DNA of 64,000 nucleotides, from the NCBI GenBank assembly GCA_036351115.1, contig JAZBOL010000097.1:1-64000 (forward strand), read 5' to 3'. The number at the start of each line of letters is the position of its first letter. Positions within the stretch are counted from its first letter, which is position 1. Positions 1 through 7,000 of the stretch are shown in pieces. Source of the stretch: Marinihelvus sp036351115. Lineage in GTDB: Bacteria; Pseudomonadota; Gammaproteobacteria; Xanthomonadales; SZUA-36. The notes under the pieces were generated by a model. It saw only the letters and a list, made by a program, of their open reading frames with translations, had not been told where the DNA came from and did no database searches. Made by a program: the position numbers and the translations under genes.

Positions 1-2
1 AC

Positions 3-506
3 CAGCGCTTCGTAGACACCTATTTCAGCCAGTATGGCGGCTACTACTTCACCGGCGACGGCTGTCGTCGCGACGAGGATGGCTACTACTGGATCACGGG
101 CCGCGTGGACGACGTGCTCAACATCTCCGGTCACCGCATGGGCACGGCCGAGGTGGAAAGCGCCCTGGTGGCCCACAAGGCCGTGGCCGAGGCTGCCGTC
201 GTGGGCTACCCCCACGACATCAAGGGCCAGGGCATTTACGTGTACGTCACCCTCAACGCCGGCATCGAGCCCACGGATGAGCTGCGCACGGAGTTGCGCA
301 ACTGGGTGCGCCAGGACATCGGCCCGATCGCCTCACCGGACCTGATCCAGTGGGCCCCGGGCCTGCCCAAGACCCGCTCGGGCAAGATCATGCGCCGCAT
401 CCTGCGCAAGATTGCCGAAAACGACTACGGCAACCTGGGTGACACCTCGACCCTGGCCGAGCCGGAGGTTGTCGAGCAGCTGATCGAGAATCGGATGAAC
501 CGCTAA
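3..506 (+). CDS. acs: Acetyl-CoA synthetase, C-terminal part (5' truncated by window edge)
   Basis: Only the last 167 residues are present; the frame is open from the first bases and ends at TAA 504-506. Visible are the hinge and adenylation motif GRVDDVLNISGHRMGTAEVE and the C-terminal PKTRSGKIMRRILRKIA motif, whose lysine is the catalytic residue acetylated by Pat-type enzymes in Acs. Acs makes acetyl-CoA from acetate, ATP and CoA through acetyl-AMP in the cytoplasm. The YFTGDG motif and the spacing to the end match the full-length family. A propionyl-CoA synthetase is less likely given the Acs-like ending, but the missing N-terminal part would settle substrate pocket residues. Confidence 0.93.
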   Translation, partial: QRFVDTYFSQYGGYYFTGDGCRRDEDGYYWITGRVDDVLNISGHRMGTAEVESALVAHKAVAEAAVVGYPHDIKGQGIYVYVTLNAGIEPTDELRTELRNWVRQDIGPIASPDLIQWAPGLPKTRSGKIMRRILRKIAENDYGNLGDTSTLAEPEVVEQLIENRMNR

Positions 507-552
507 AGCTCGACCCGATACACCCGTGAGCCCGTCCGGGCAGGCCGGTCGA

Positions 553-1218
553 TCAGGGCGTCAGCGTGGCGAAGGAAATGTCCACCTCGATGTTCACCAA
601 CTGGCCGGATAGCACGGCGATTGGGGTCGTGTCTTTCTGCGTTAGCGGTGTTCCCGGGCCCGCAGCAATGACGCACCCGTTCTCAACAGTCTGCAGAAAT
701 GTGCTGACAAACCTTATCGTGATATCGCGATCTGCTATCCATGAGGCCCGGAATATGCCATTGGTATCGACGGAGGCCGGCAATCTAAACGGATTCTCGT
801 ATAAGCCTTCCTGAATGCCTATAGCCGCAGACACAGAACCGGCTTCCAGGGGCGTAGACCCGGTCGGGCATGGCGGAGGAGGAGGAGTACAGTAAACGTC
901 CCCGGGAGCACAAGAAGTATAACAACCACCTGCGTAACAAACTTGGCCCAACGGACACGTGACGCCGACGCAAGCTGCATCTATCGGAGCCGTGGAACTT
1001 ACGATGGTCCCCAGAAGGTTTTCCAGATATTCACCGCCACCGTCCACCAGCGCATTGTTGAACTGGTAGACCTCGGGGTTCGAACCGTCCGCGGCGCTGA
1101 CGGTGATCTTCCAGAATCCGGAAACGCCGATCGCCTCCTGCGCCTCCGACCCGAAGGGGGCAAGCGCCAGGACTGCGCCGAGCAAAGCGGCCAGGCCGCC
1201 AATTCGTCGTGTGTTCAT
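553..1218 (-). CDS. Exported cysteine-containing protein of unknown function
   Basis: A 221-residue protein with a clear Sec signal peptide (n-region MNTRRIGG, hydrophobic core to about residue 22, cleavage near GSEAQ). The start is well supported by GGAGGT nine bases upstream. The central part has a run of cysteines (CVGVTCPLGQVCYAGGCYTS and a proline stretch), which suggests a disulfide-stabilised knot between two beta-rich halves. The mature start (IGVSGFWKITV) and later strands look like an immunoglobulin-like or Inlin-type beta domain, but I recognise no family. It lies 31 bases downstream of the LamG protein gene on the same strand and is probably co-transcribed with it. Confidence 0.75.
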   Translation of the reverse strand: MNTRRIGGLAALLGAVLALAPFGSEAQEAIGVSGFWKITVSAADGSNPEVYQFNNALVDGGGEYLENLLGTIVSSTAPIDAACVGVTCPLGQVCYAGGCYTSCAPGDVYCTPPPPPCPTGSTPLEAGSVSAAIGIQEGLYENPFRLPASVDTNGIFRASWIADRDITIRFVSTFLQTVENGCVIAAGPGTPLTQKDTTPIAVLSGQLVNIEVDISFATLTP

Positions 1219-1249
1219 ACCGTATTTACCTCCATCGATGTTTCTCTAT

Positions 1250-3109
1250 TCAATCGTCCGGCTCGAAGTCATCGAGCAGGATGGTTCTCAGGTCCTGCCG
1301 CACCGTCACGGCCTGTCGCAACGTCCTCGGCGCACCGTTCATGTCCTCCCCCACCAGCACCAGCGTGTGCGCGCCGGGGCTGAAGAAATCGGGGACTTGG
1401 GCCGTGATGCGCACGCGCCCGAACTCGTCGGCCGTGCCTTCGCCGATCAGTACGGGCGTGGATTCGATGAACAGCTGAACCAGGCTGAAGGGCATGAAGC
1501 CCAGCGCCTCGACGATCAGCTCCAGACCCGCCGTGGGCGGCTGGCCGATCGGCTCCGTCAGCACCGTGTCCGGATCCCGTTCCCCGGCGGCATCGGCGAC
1601 CCCGATGCCCTCTTCGATCCGGATATCCACCGTCGTTCGCGGCTGCAGCAACGGACTCCCGTCAGAGACACCAATGCCCTCCACGAGCCGAATCGACACG
1701 ATGTCGATCGGATTGCTCGCAACGGTCTCGTCCGTCACGCCAATGCCCTCGACAAGGCTGATGTCCACCGTGGTCCGGGCGTCAAGCGATTCACCGTCGC
1801 TGACGCCGACCGCTTCCTCCACGCGCAGAAACACGCTGTTCAGCGGCACCTCGTAGTAGTCGTACAGCCGGTCGATTTCTTCAGCGCTCAGTGCGCGGTT
1901 GTACACCCGCACCTCGTCGATAACGCCGTCGAAGTACTCGAGTAGGCCGGGGGTGTCCCGACCGATCTCGAGCGGCTGCGTATCGTCGAGGATCGGTGCG
2001 TTGATGGTGCCGCTGGCGACGGGCTGCCCGTCGTAGTACACGGTGGCCTCGTTGCCGAACACCACGAAGGTGGCCATGTGCCATTCATCGAAGGGTGGCG
2101 CCGGGCCACCCTCCACGAAATTCAGGAATTCATTCACCGCTCCGTTGACACCGCGCGGTGTCACGGCGAGCCGATACTGCAGGTCGTTCACGGACGTCTC
2201 CGACTTCATGAGCAGGGGCCCGAAGTCGGAGCCGGTGCTGCTCCAGGCATCGGCCCGGAACCAGGCGTTCAGCGTCAGGCCGGATTCCGGGGATGCGAGA
2301 CTGGGCGAGCTGGGCACCGAGATGTAACTGCTGAAGCCGTCGAAGTGGTAGGCCCGGCCCGCATTGCCGAAGCGGTCGGCGGTGAGGGTGGCCCCGATCA
2401 CCGTACCGTCATTGCCGTTGCCGCTGGCGTCCGCCGCATCCCCGGAGAAGGGGTAGTAGGCGACCAGGCCCTGGTCGAGATCGGGCTTGACCGGCGGCGG
2501 TACGGGACACTCGGTGAACAGGTTCTCCCCGGCCACATCCGAATCCGCCGTACCGACCTGGCCGGGCGTCCCGTCCGAGGACAGGCGCCAGACCGCCCAG
2601 ACGACGTTGGATCCCGCGGTGGAAAAATCACAGGCCGCGGCGCCGTTGTTCAGCGCGGCCAGGCCACTGCCTGTGGGCGCGACCCGGTACGAACCGTAGC
2701 TCACACGCCCCCCACCGGTTCCCGGGAAAATCGCGCCCGTGGTGAGGACCGTGCAGAGCGCCACGCCGGCGGCGGCATCGACCTCACACCCGCGAATCCG
2801 GGTCACGTCGTTCCTGAACGACTCGGGTATCGCGTTCGCGAGGATCGACGAGGCATCGCGGGCATCGACACCGGACGCCCCGACGGGCAAGAGGAAGGTG
2901 AAGTTGTCTTCGGTGCAGGCGCCGTGCGCCTCGGCGCAGGTTCCATTGACGAAGCGGACGTCGTAGTTCCGGGTCTCAGCGCCAACGGTGACTTGGAGGT
3001 CGTCGAGCCCGACAAGCACGCCGTTCTCTTCCACGGGGAATGCCCCCCGGGCCGGACTCGACAGTGCCATGGCCAGGAGCGCACCGACCGGCACCAGTGC
3101 CGAGGTCAT
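1250..3109 (-). CDS. Exported LamG-domain protein with EGIGV repeats and FEP tail
   Basis: The open frame extends to a TTG at 3268, but I chose the ATG at 3109 (619 aa) because it begins a proper signal peptide, MTSALVPVGALLAMALSSPA. The middle contains a concanavalin-like LamG/Laminin_G_3 domain (GLVAYYPFSGDAADASGNGN through FDGVIDEVRVYNRALSAEEI), normally a carbohydrate or protein binding fold. It is followed by a sequence repeated about four times with the core (V/I)EE(G/A)(I/V)GV(S/T/A)D, then a beta domain and the tail LLDDFEPDD. That tail resembles the FEDGFEPR tail of the exported protein at 3395-4603. Role unknown; probably surface or extracellular binding. Confidence 0.8.
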   Translation of the reverse strand: MTSALVPVGALLAMALSSPARGAFPVEENGVLVGLDDLQVTVGAETRNYDVRFVNGTCAEAHGACTEDNFTFLLPVGASGVDARDASSILANAIPESFRNDVTRIRGCEVDAAAGVALCTVLTTGAIFPGTGGGRVSYGSYRVAPTGSGLAALNNGAAACDFSTAGSNVVWAVWRLSSDGTPGQVGTADSDVAGENLFTECPVPPPVKPDLDQGLVAYYPFSGDAADASGNGNDGTVIGATLTADRFGNAGRAYHFDGFSSYISVPSSPSLASPESGLTLNAWFRADAWSSTGSDFGPLLMKSETSVNDLQYRLAVTPRGVNGAVNEFLNFVEGGPAPPFDEWHMATFVVFGNEATVYYDGQPVASGTINAPILDDTQPLEIGRDTPGLLEYFDGVIDEVRVYNRALSAEEIDRLYDYYEVPLNSVFLRVEEAVGVSDGESLDARTTVDISLVEGIGVTDETVASNPIDIVSIRLVEGIGVSDGSPLLQPRTTVDIRIEEGIGVADAAGERDPDTVLTEPIGQPPTAGLELIVEALGFMPFSLVQLFIESTPVLIGEGTADEFGRVRITAQVPDFFSPGAHTLVLVGEDMNGAPRTLRQAVTVRQDLRTILLDDFEPDD

Positions 3110-3394
3110 GTTTTGCAGCGCTGTACGCTGCCCGTATTGTGCGATAGCTCGTAACACGGCGATTCTGCTGACTTGGCGGCAACGGGGCCGATGGGCGCAA
3201 CGGGGTTTACCGGCGCCAGGACAGGGTGCGTTATCAGGTCTAACGAGAAGGGCGCCAAACTCCGCCAAATCAAAAACCAGACAAGTCGGCGCTTGATCAA
3301 TCAGTACGGAATTTCAGGGCTAACGGGCAAAGCGGTGGGACTGGCCGCCGGAAGACTTCCTGGCAGCCCCTACCCGGGCCGAGCTTGAGCGGGG
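3110..3394. other. Intergenic region, no gene assigned
   Basis: This 285-base gap separates two minus-strand exported-protein genes. Short frames of 64-71 codons exist on both strands, but none has a convincing ribosome binding site or family. On the plus strand 3185-3226 reads as a short Gly-X-Y run (GPMGATGFTGARTG), possibly coincidence or a relic of a collagen-like gene. It must also hold the promoter of the LamG gene, which I could not place with confidence. Confidence 0.5.
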
Positions 3395-4603
3395 TCAGCG
3401 TGGTTCGAAACCGTCCTCGAACAACACGTCGCCCGGCTCGATGACGTCATCCACCACCGTGAACTTCAGCGTCAGGCTGCCCAGCACCGTGCCGCTGCCG
3501 TCGGCGCCACTGTGCGCCCGCACCGTGAGCGTGTATTCACCGATCACGAAGGCCTGGCCGTCGAAGTTGCCGTTGCTGTCTCCGAACAGGGCGTAGGGCG
3601 CAACGTTCTCCGTTTGCTGGGTGGATTGCACGCCGCTCAGGGTGAAGGTCACGCTGGCCGTGCCACTCGGAACGGTGCTGGCTTCCGCGGACCAGCTGGA
3701 CAGGTTCATCTCGCCGATACCGAACCGCGCGCCGTCCGTCAGCGTCCGGACCCGCTGGTCCGAGGCGGCGTTCACGAGGGAGACCGCGATGTTGCCGGTG
3801 CCGGGCGGAGGAGGGGGCGGCGGCGGTTCGGGGTCCGGGTCCGGATCGGGTTCGGGCGGGGGCGGGGGCGGATCACCGGCCACGAAGGGCGACTGCGGCA
3901 GGCTGGTGTTGGTTTCGTTGCCGCCGTAGGCGTCGCTGACCAGCACCATGCGGTCGATGAGATGAAAGGAGGAACGCGCGGCGAGGCGCAGATCGTAGAC
4001 GCCGGGCTGGTCGAAGCGCGCGTAGATATTGTGCGCGTCGTTGTCGCTCGTGCGGGCGTTCCAGTTCCAGCTGTTGGCCCCGCTGGTGTATACCTTGAAC
4101 CAGCCGTTGCCACCGCCACCGTTGGGCGTGCCGCCGGTACAGTCGTTCTCCGCCGGGTCGTAGCCCTTGGGGCACACGAGGCTGCCGTTGCCCTTTTCCC
4201 CGTAGAAGGCATCACCCTCGATGCGCACCCAGGTGTCGTTGTGTTCCGTGGTGTTGGTGCCCAGGCCGGTCTGGCTGCGCCAGCGGAAGCGATAGGTGCC
4301 GGGGTTGTTGATCTGCACCCGGTAGACCAGGACGCTCACGCCGGGATTGTTGAAAAACTGGCTGCCTTCCCAGGTCAGGAAATCGCCGCCGGTGGGGTTG
4401 CCGGCACTGTTGTCGAGATCCGGCGCCGTGGAGGACGATGCGTTTTTCCAGTCGTCGGGAAAGGTGCCGATGGACTCGGCTTCGATGACCACGAGGCCAT
4501 CGGCCTCGACGAAGTAGCCATTGAGTACGGTCTGGGCGCTGGCCAGTGCAGGCACTGCCAGCAACACTCCAAACAACGCACGGCCCCAGCTCGAGCGTTT
4601 CAT
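3395..4603 (-). CDS. Exported protein with CBM-like domain, Pro/Asp linker and GFEP tail
   Basis: A 402-residue protein with signal peptide MKRSSWGRALFGVLLAVPAL and cleavage near ASAQ; AAGGA lies about eight bases before the ATG. Residues 25-240 resemble a carbohydrate-binding-module beta sandwich: VVIEAESIG, YRFRWRSQTG and YDLRLAARSSFHLIDRMVL recur in CBM6-like proteins. A linker rich in Pro, Glu and Asp-Pro repeats (about 245-270) leads to a second beta domain (NIAVSLVNAASDQRV, then YTLTVRAHS), then FEDGFEPR. A surface or secreted role in glycan binding is plausible; no catalytic motif was seen. The gene stands downstream of the TIR/SLOG operon on the same strand. Confidence 0.75.
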   Translation of the reverse strand: MKRSSWGRALFGVLLAVPALASAQTVLNGYFVEADGLVVIEAESIGTFPDDWKNASSSTAPDLDNSAGNPTGGDFLTWEGSQFFNNPGVSVLVYRVQINNPGTYRFRWRSQTGLGTNTTEHNDTWVRIEGDAFYGEKGNGSLVCPKGYDPAENDCTGGTPNGGGGNGWFKVYTSGANSWNWNARTSDNDAHNIYARFDQPGVYDLRLAARSSFHLIDRMVLVSDAYGGNETNTSLPQSPFVAGDPPPPPPEPDPDPDPEPPPPPPPPGTGNIAVSLVNAASDQRVRTLTDGARFGIGEMNLSSWSAEASTVPSGTASVTFTLSGVQSTQQTENVAPYALFGDSNGNFDGQAFVIGEYTLTVRAHSGADGSGTVLGSLTLKFTVVDDVIEPGDVLFEDGFEPR

Positions 4604-4629
4604 GGTCGCATCCTTGCTAAAACCAGGTC

Positions 4630-4651
4630 TCAGGGTAGCGCAAAACCCTGA
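4630..4651. other. 7-bp perfect hairpin between SLOG operon and exported-protein gene
   Basis: TCAGGGT and ACCCTGA form a perfect stem around an eight-base loop, just downstream of the TIR/SLOG operon and 27 bases upstream of the next ATG (4603). On the minus strand a TTTT tract follows only after seven bases, so it would be at best a weak terminator; it might also be a regulatory hairpin near the start of the downstream gene. Confidence 0.3.
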
Positions 4652-4714
4652 TGCAGGCCCATTTTTTACGCCGGGCCGAAGCTCCCGGGCCTCCCCCGGC
4701 GCCGGTGTGCGTGA

Positions 4715-6418
4715 TCAGATCCCGCCGTGCTCGAGGGGACGTTCCCGGTGCATGAGCAGCCACTCGGCATGCTCTTCGAGCGCCGCGTCGCCCACGGCCT
4801 TGAGAACGCGGCGCTGCAGTTCGGGATCGTCGCTGTCGTCCAGCAGGCGGCGCGCGTTGCCGAAGACGTCCGCCATGAACCGGTACTGCTTGATCAGTTC
4901 CTTGTCCGCCTTCTTGTGGGAATAGGCATCGCGGATACCGGCCAGGAGCGGCAGTATCCCCATGAAAATGAGCAGCACCACGGCCTGCGTGTCGCTCAGG
5001 CGCGTCGCGAAGACGGCCAGGAGCCCGGCCATGGCGATGCCGGTCCACAGGGCGACCTGGCCGAACAGCTCCGTGCGGCGGTAGATCGCCGCCCGCGCCT
5101 TGCTCTTGGCGGCGTAGTAGCCCAGCTGGCCCTCGCCGGAGGCCCGGTCGCCGACCCACTGCTCGATGACCCACGGCACCCAGCGCGGGTCCGGGGCGCT
5201 GTTGCGATCGCGGCGGAGGCTGGCCGAACGCATGACGTGCCGAATCCAGGCCAGGTCCACGTCCTGCTTCTGCAGGAAGTTGTCGTAGGCGAACTCCGCC
5301 GAGCGGCTCACGACCCCGGCCAGGTTCCAGTACACCTGCACCCGCAAACCCTCGGCGAGGGCGCGGTAATCGAGGTACTTGCGGTGCCACTCGCGCCGCT
5401 CCCCCACGGCGTGGAGCACAAAGCCGACGACGAAGAGCGCCATGAACAGGACCGCCAGGGGCCACTGCTCGATGAATTCCGAGTAGATGATGAACACCAC
5501 GCCCATGGCCACGGCCAGGGCGTAACCCAGGAACAGGCCCCGGGCGAACTTCTTCTGGTAGTGCACCGCCATCCAGTCCGCCATGGCGTAGAGCCGGTCC
5601 GTGAAGGCCGCGCCGGAGGGCGTCAGCAGGTCCGGCGCCTCGTCCAGCAGACCGCGGGCCTCCGCCGTGACCTCTTCCCGGCGGCGCTGCAGGTCTCGGC
5701 TGAATTCACCCAGGCGATCCAGCATGAGGTCGTACTCGAAGGGCATGTGCTGCCCGGACTGCCGGCCGAAGTAGCTTGTTACCCAGTAGCGCTCGCCGGG
5801 CGCCAGGGGCGGCTCCGGGGCGCCGCCGGCGCGGTCCCGCGAGCAGACGATGTGATAGGCCAGGTCGTTCTCGTTGTTCGCCAGCAGGTTCGGTGTCGCC
5901 TCACCCAGGTCGAAGCCCGGCATGAGCGCCGTGAGGTGGTAGGCCATGACGCTGCCCGTGCCACCGAGGGCGTCGCCGGGCTTGCCGTCCCACAGCGCCA
6001 GGAGCACCTGGCAGTGGTTCGACAGGAACACGCCAAGCTGCGCGTAGTGCATGGCGCGGGCATCCGGGTCCTGCGCCGGTGCATCGCCCTCGAGGCCTGG
6101 CAGGGTGATCACCTCGCAGCGGGCGAGCAGCGCTTCCAGCGCGGCGCCCCCGTCGTCGAAATCGGTTCGGTAGTCATCCAGGGCCAGGGGCAGCACGGCG
6201 GTGACCGGCAGCCCGAGTTCCAGGGCCTCCCGGGCCACAAGCTGATCCGCGCCCTCCGCCAGGCCGGACAGCACCTCGACCTGGAGGTCCGGATACTCGG
6301 CCACGAGGTGCTCGAGGAACCAGCGTACCTGTTCGCGCAGCCGGTCCGTTTCGCTTTCGACCAGGTCACGGTGGCCCGTGACCGCTACGGTCAGGCGCTG
6401 GCGTTCCTGGTTCGACAA
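4715..6418 (-). CDS. SLOG-like nucleotide-sensing domain fused to four membrane segments (putative effector)
   Basis: A 567-residue protein. Residues 8-165 look like a SLOG/LSDAT Rossmannoid: LTVAVTGHRDL, then LSGLAEGADQLVAREAL, then VLLALWDG and GGTGSVMAYH, the glycine-rich loops expected to grip a nucleotide-like ligand. Membrane segments lie at about 294-312, 319-337, 453-471 and 477-495, in two pairs, each followed by a charged amphipathic stretch, as in SLATT-type 2TM effectors. The start is TTG at 6418; no ATG occurs until about residue 123, well inside the domain. It is the last gene of the TIR operon, 15 bases after its neighbour. In Thoeris systems SLOG domains bind ADP-ribose-type signals made by TIR proteins, so this is a plausible membrane effector. 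That role is inferred. Confidence 0.75.
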   Translation of the reverse strand: MSNQERQRLTVAVTGHRDLVESETDRLREQVRWFLEHLVAEYPDLQVEVLSGLAEGADQLVAREALELGLPVTAVLPLALDDYRTDFDDGGAALEALLARCEVITLPGLEGDAPAQDPDARAMHYAQLGVFLSNHCQVLLALWDGKPGDALGGTGSVMAYHLTALMPGFDLGEATPNLLANNENDLAYHIVCSRDRAGGAPEPPLAPGERYWVTSYFGRQSGQHMPFEYDLMLDRLGEFSRDLQRRREEVTAEARGLLDEAPDLLTPSGAAFTDRLYAMADWMAVHYQKKFARGLFLGYALAVAMGVVFIIYSEFIEQWPLAVLFMALFVVGFVLHAVGERREWHRKYLDYRALAEGLRVQVYWNLAGVVSRSAEFAYDNFLQKQDVDLAWIRHVMRSASLRRDRNSAPDPRWVPWVIEQWVGDRASGEGQLGYYAAKSKARAAIYRRTELFGQVALWTGIAMAGLLAVFATRLSDTQAVVLLIFMGILPLLAGIRDAYSHKKADKELIKQYRFMADVFGNARRLLDDSDDPELQRRVLKAVGDAALEEHAEWLLMHRERPLEHGGI

Positions 6419-6433
6419 GAAGCGCCCTGCTTC

Positions 6434-7000
6434 CTAGCCGCCGATGCCACGATTGCGAAGCCGGGGGTGCGCATACACCTGCTCCCCGGACCGGTTTTCC
6501 AGCAACAGGCGATAGTGGATGTCGAACTCGTGGCAATTATCGTTGCGGACGGTCATTTGCCGTCCACTGCCGTTGATGCTCACCGGCGGCCAGCCCCGAA
6601 CCCGGTCCGGATCACCCGGGTCGCTGGAAAAGCCAAGGTCATCGTAGGCACCGGCCGGCAAGCGGGGATTACTCCAGTTGGCACCATCGACGCTGAGCTC
6701 CATGCGCACGAAGCGCCAGTCGTTGACCCCCTCGCCCTGGAGCTTGAACACCATGCGCGGCCGGTCACCGATCTCGTTACACAGGTCGCCGGGCCGGCTG
6801 CCGGGTTCGTTGCAGAACTTGTTGGTGAAATCCGGTGCACCGTTGACGATGCCCAGGCTGACATTCTGCGGGTTTCTCGGCGGCTCGTTGCAGCTCTGGG
6901 CGAGGGCCGGACCGGCCAGGGCGAAGCCCAGGAAAACGGTCAGGGCTGCGGTCAGTGTTGTGCGGATCAGGGTCGTGCGGATCAGGGGACGGTCATTCAC
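6434..7000 (-). CDS. Small exported protein with three CNE motifs, TIR operon
   Basis: The best start is the GTG at 7000, which overlaps the TGA of the upstream TIR gene as GTGA and has AGGAG about ten bases before it; the longer frame to 7063 would bury the signal peptide. The 188-residue product has a signal peptide ending at ALAQS. The mature protein opens with three cysteine motifs, C37-N-E-P, C63-N-E-P and C74-N-E-I, each followed by an Arg-Pro or Arg-Asn-Pro, then a beta-rich part (VFKLQGEGVNDWRFVRMELS). It ends HPRLRNRGIGG, a tail shared with the lipoprotein at 9119-9682. No known family. A periplasmic partner for the TPR ectodomains of the TIR proteins is plausible. Confidence 0.72.
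   Translation of the reverse strand: MNDRPLIRTTLIRTTLTAALTVFLGFALAGPALAQSCNEPPRNPQNVSLGIVNGAPDFTNKFCNEPGSRPGDLCNEIGDRPRMVFKLQGEGVNDWRFVRMELSVDGANWSNPRLPAGAYDDLGFSSDPGDPDRVRGWPPVSINGSGRQMTVRNDNCHEFDIHYRLLLENRSGEQVYAHPRLRNRGIGG

Noticed and set aside
3106..3388. Small genes in the 3.1-3.4 kb gap on either strand
   Set aside because: No good ribosome binding site, no family, and overlapping incompatible frames.
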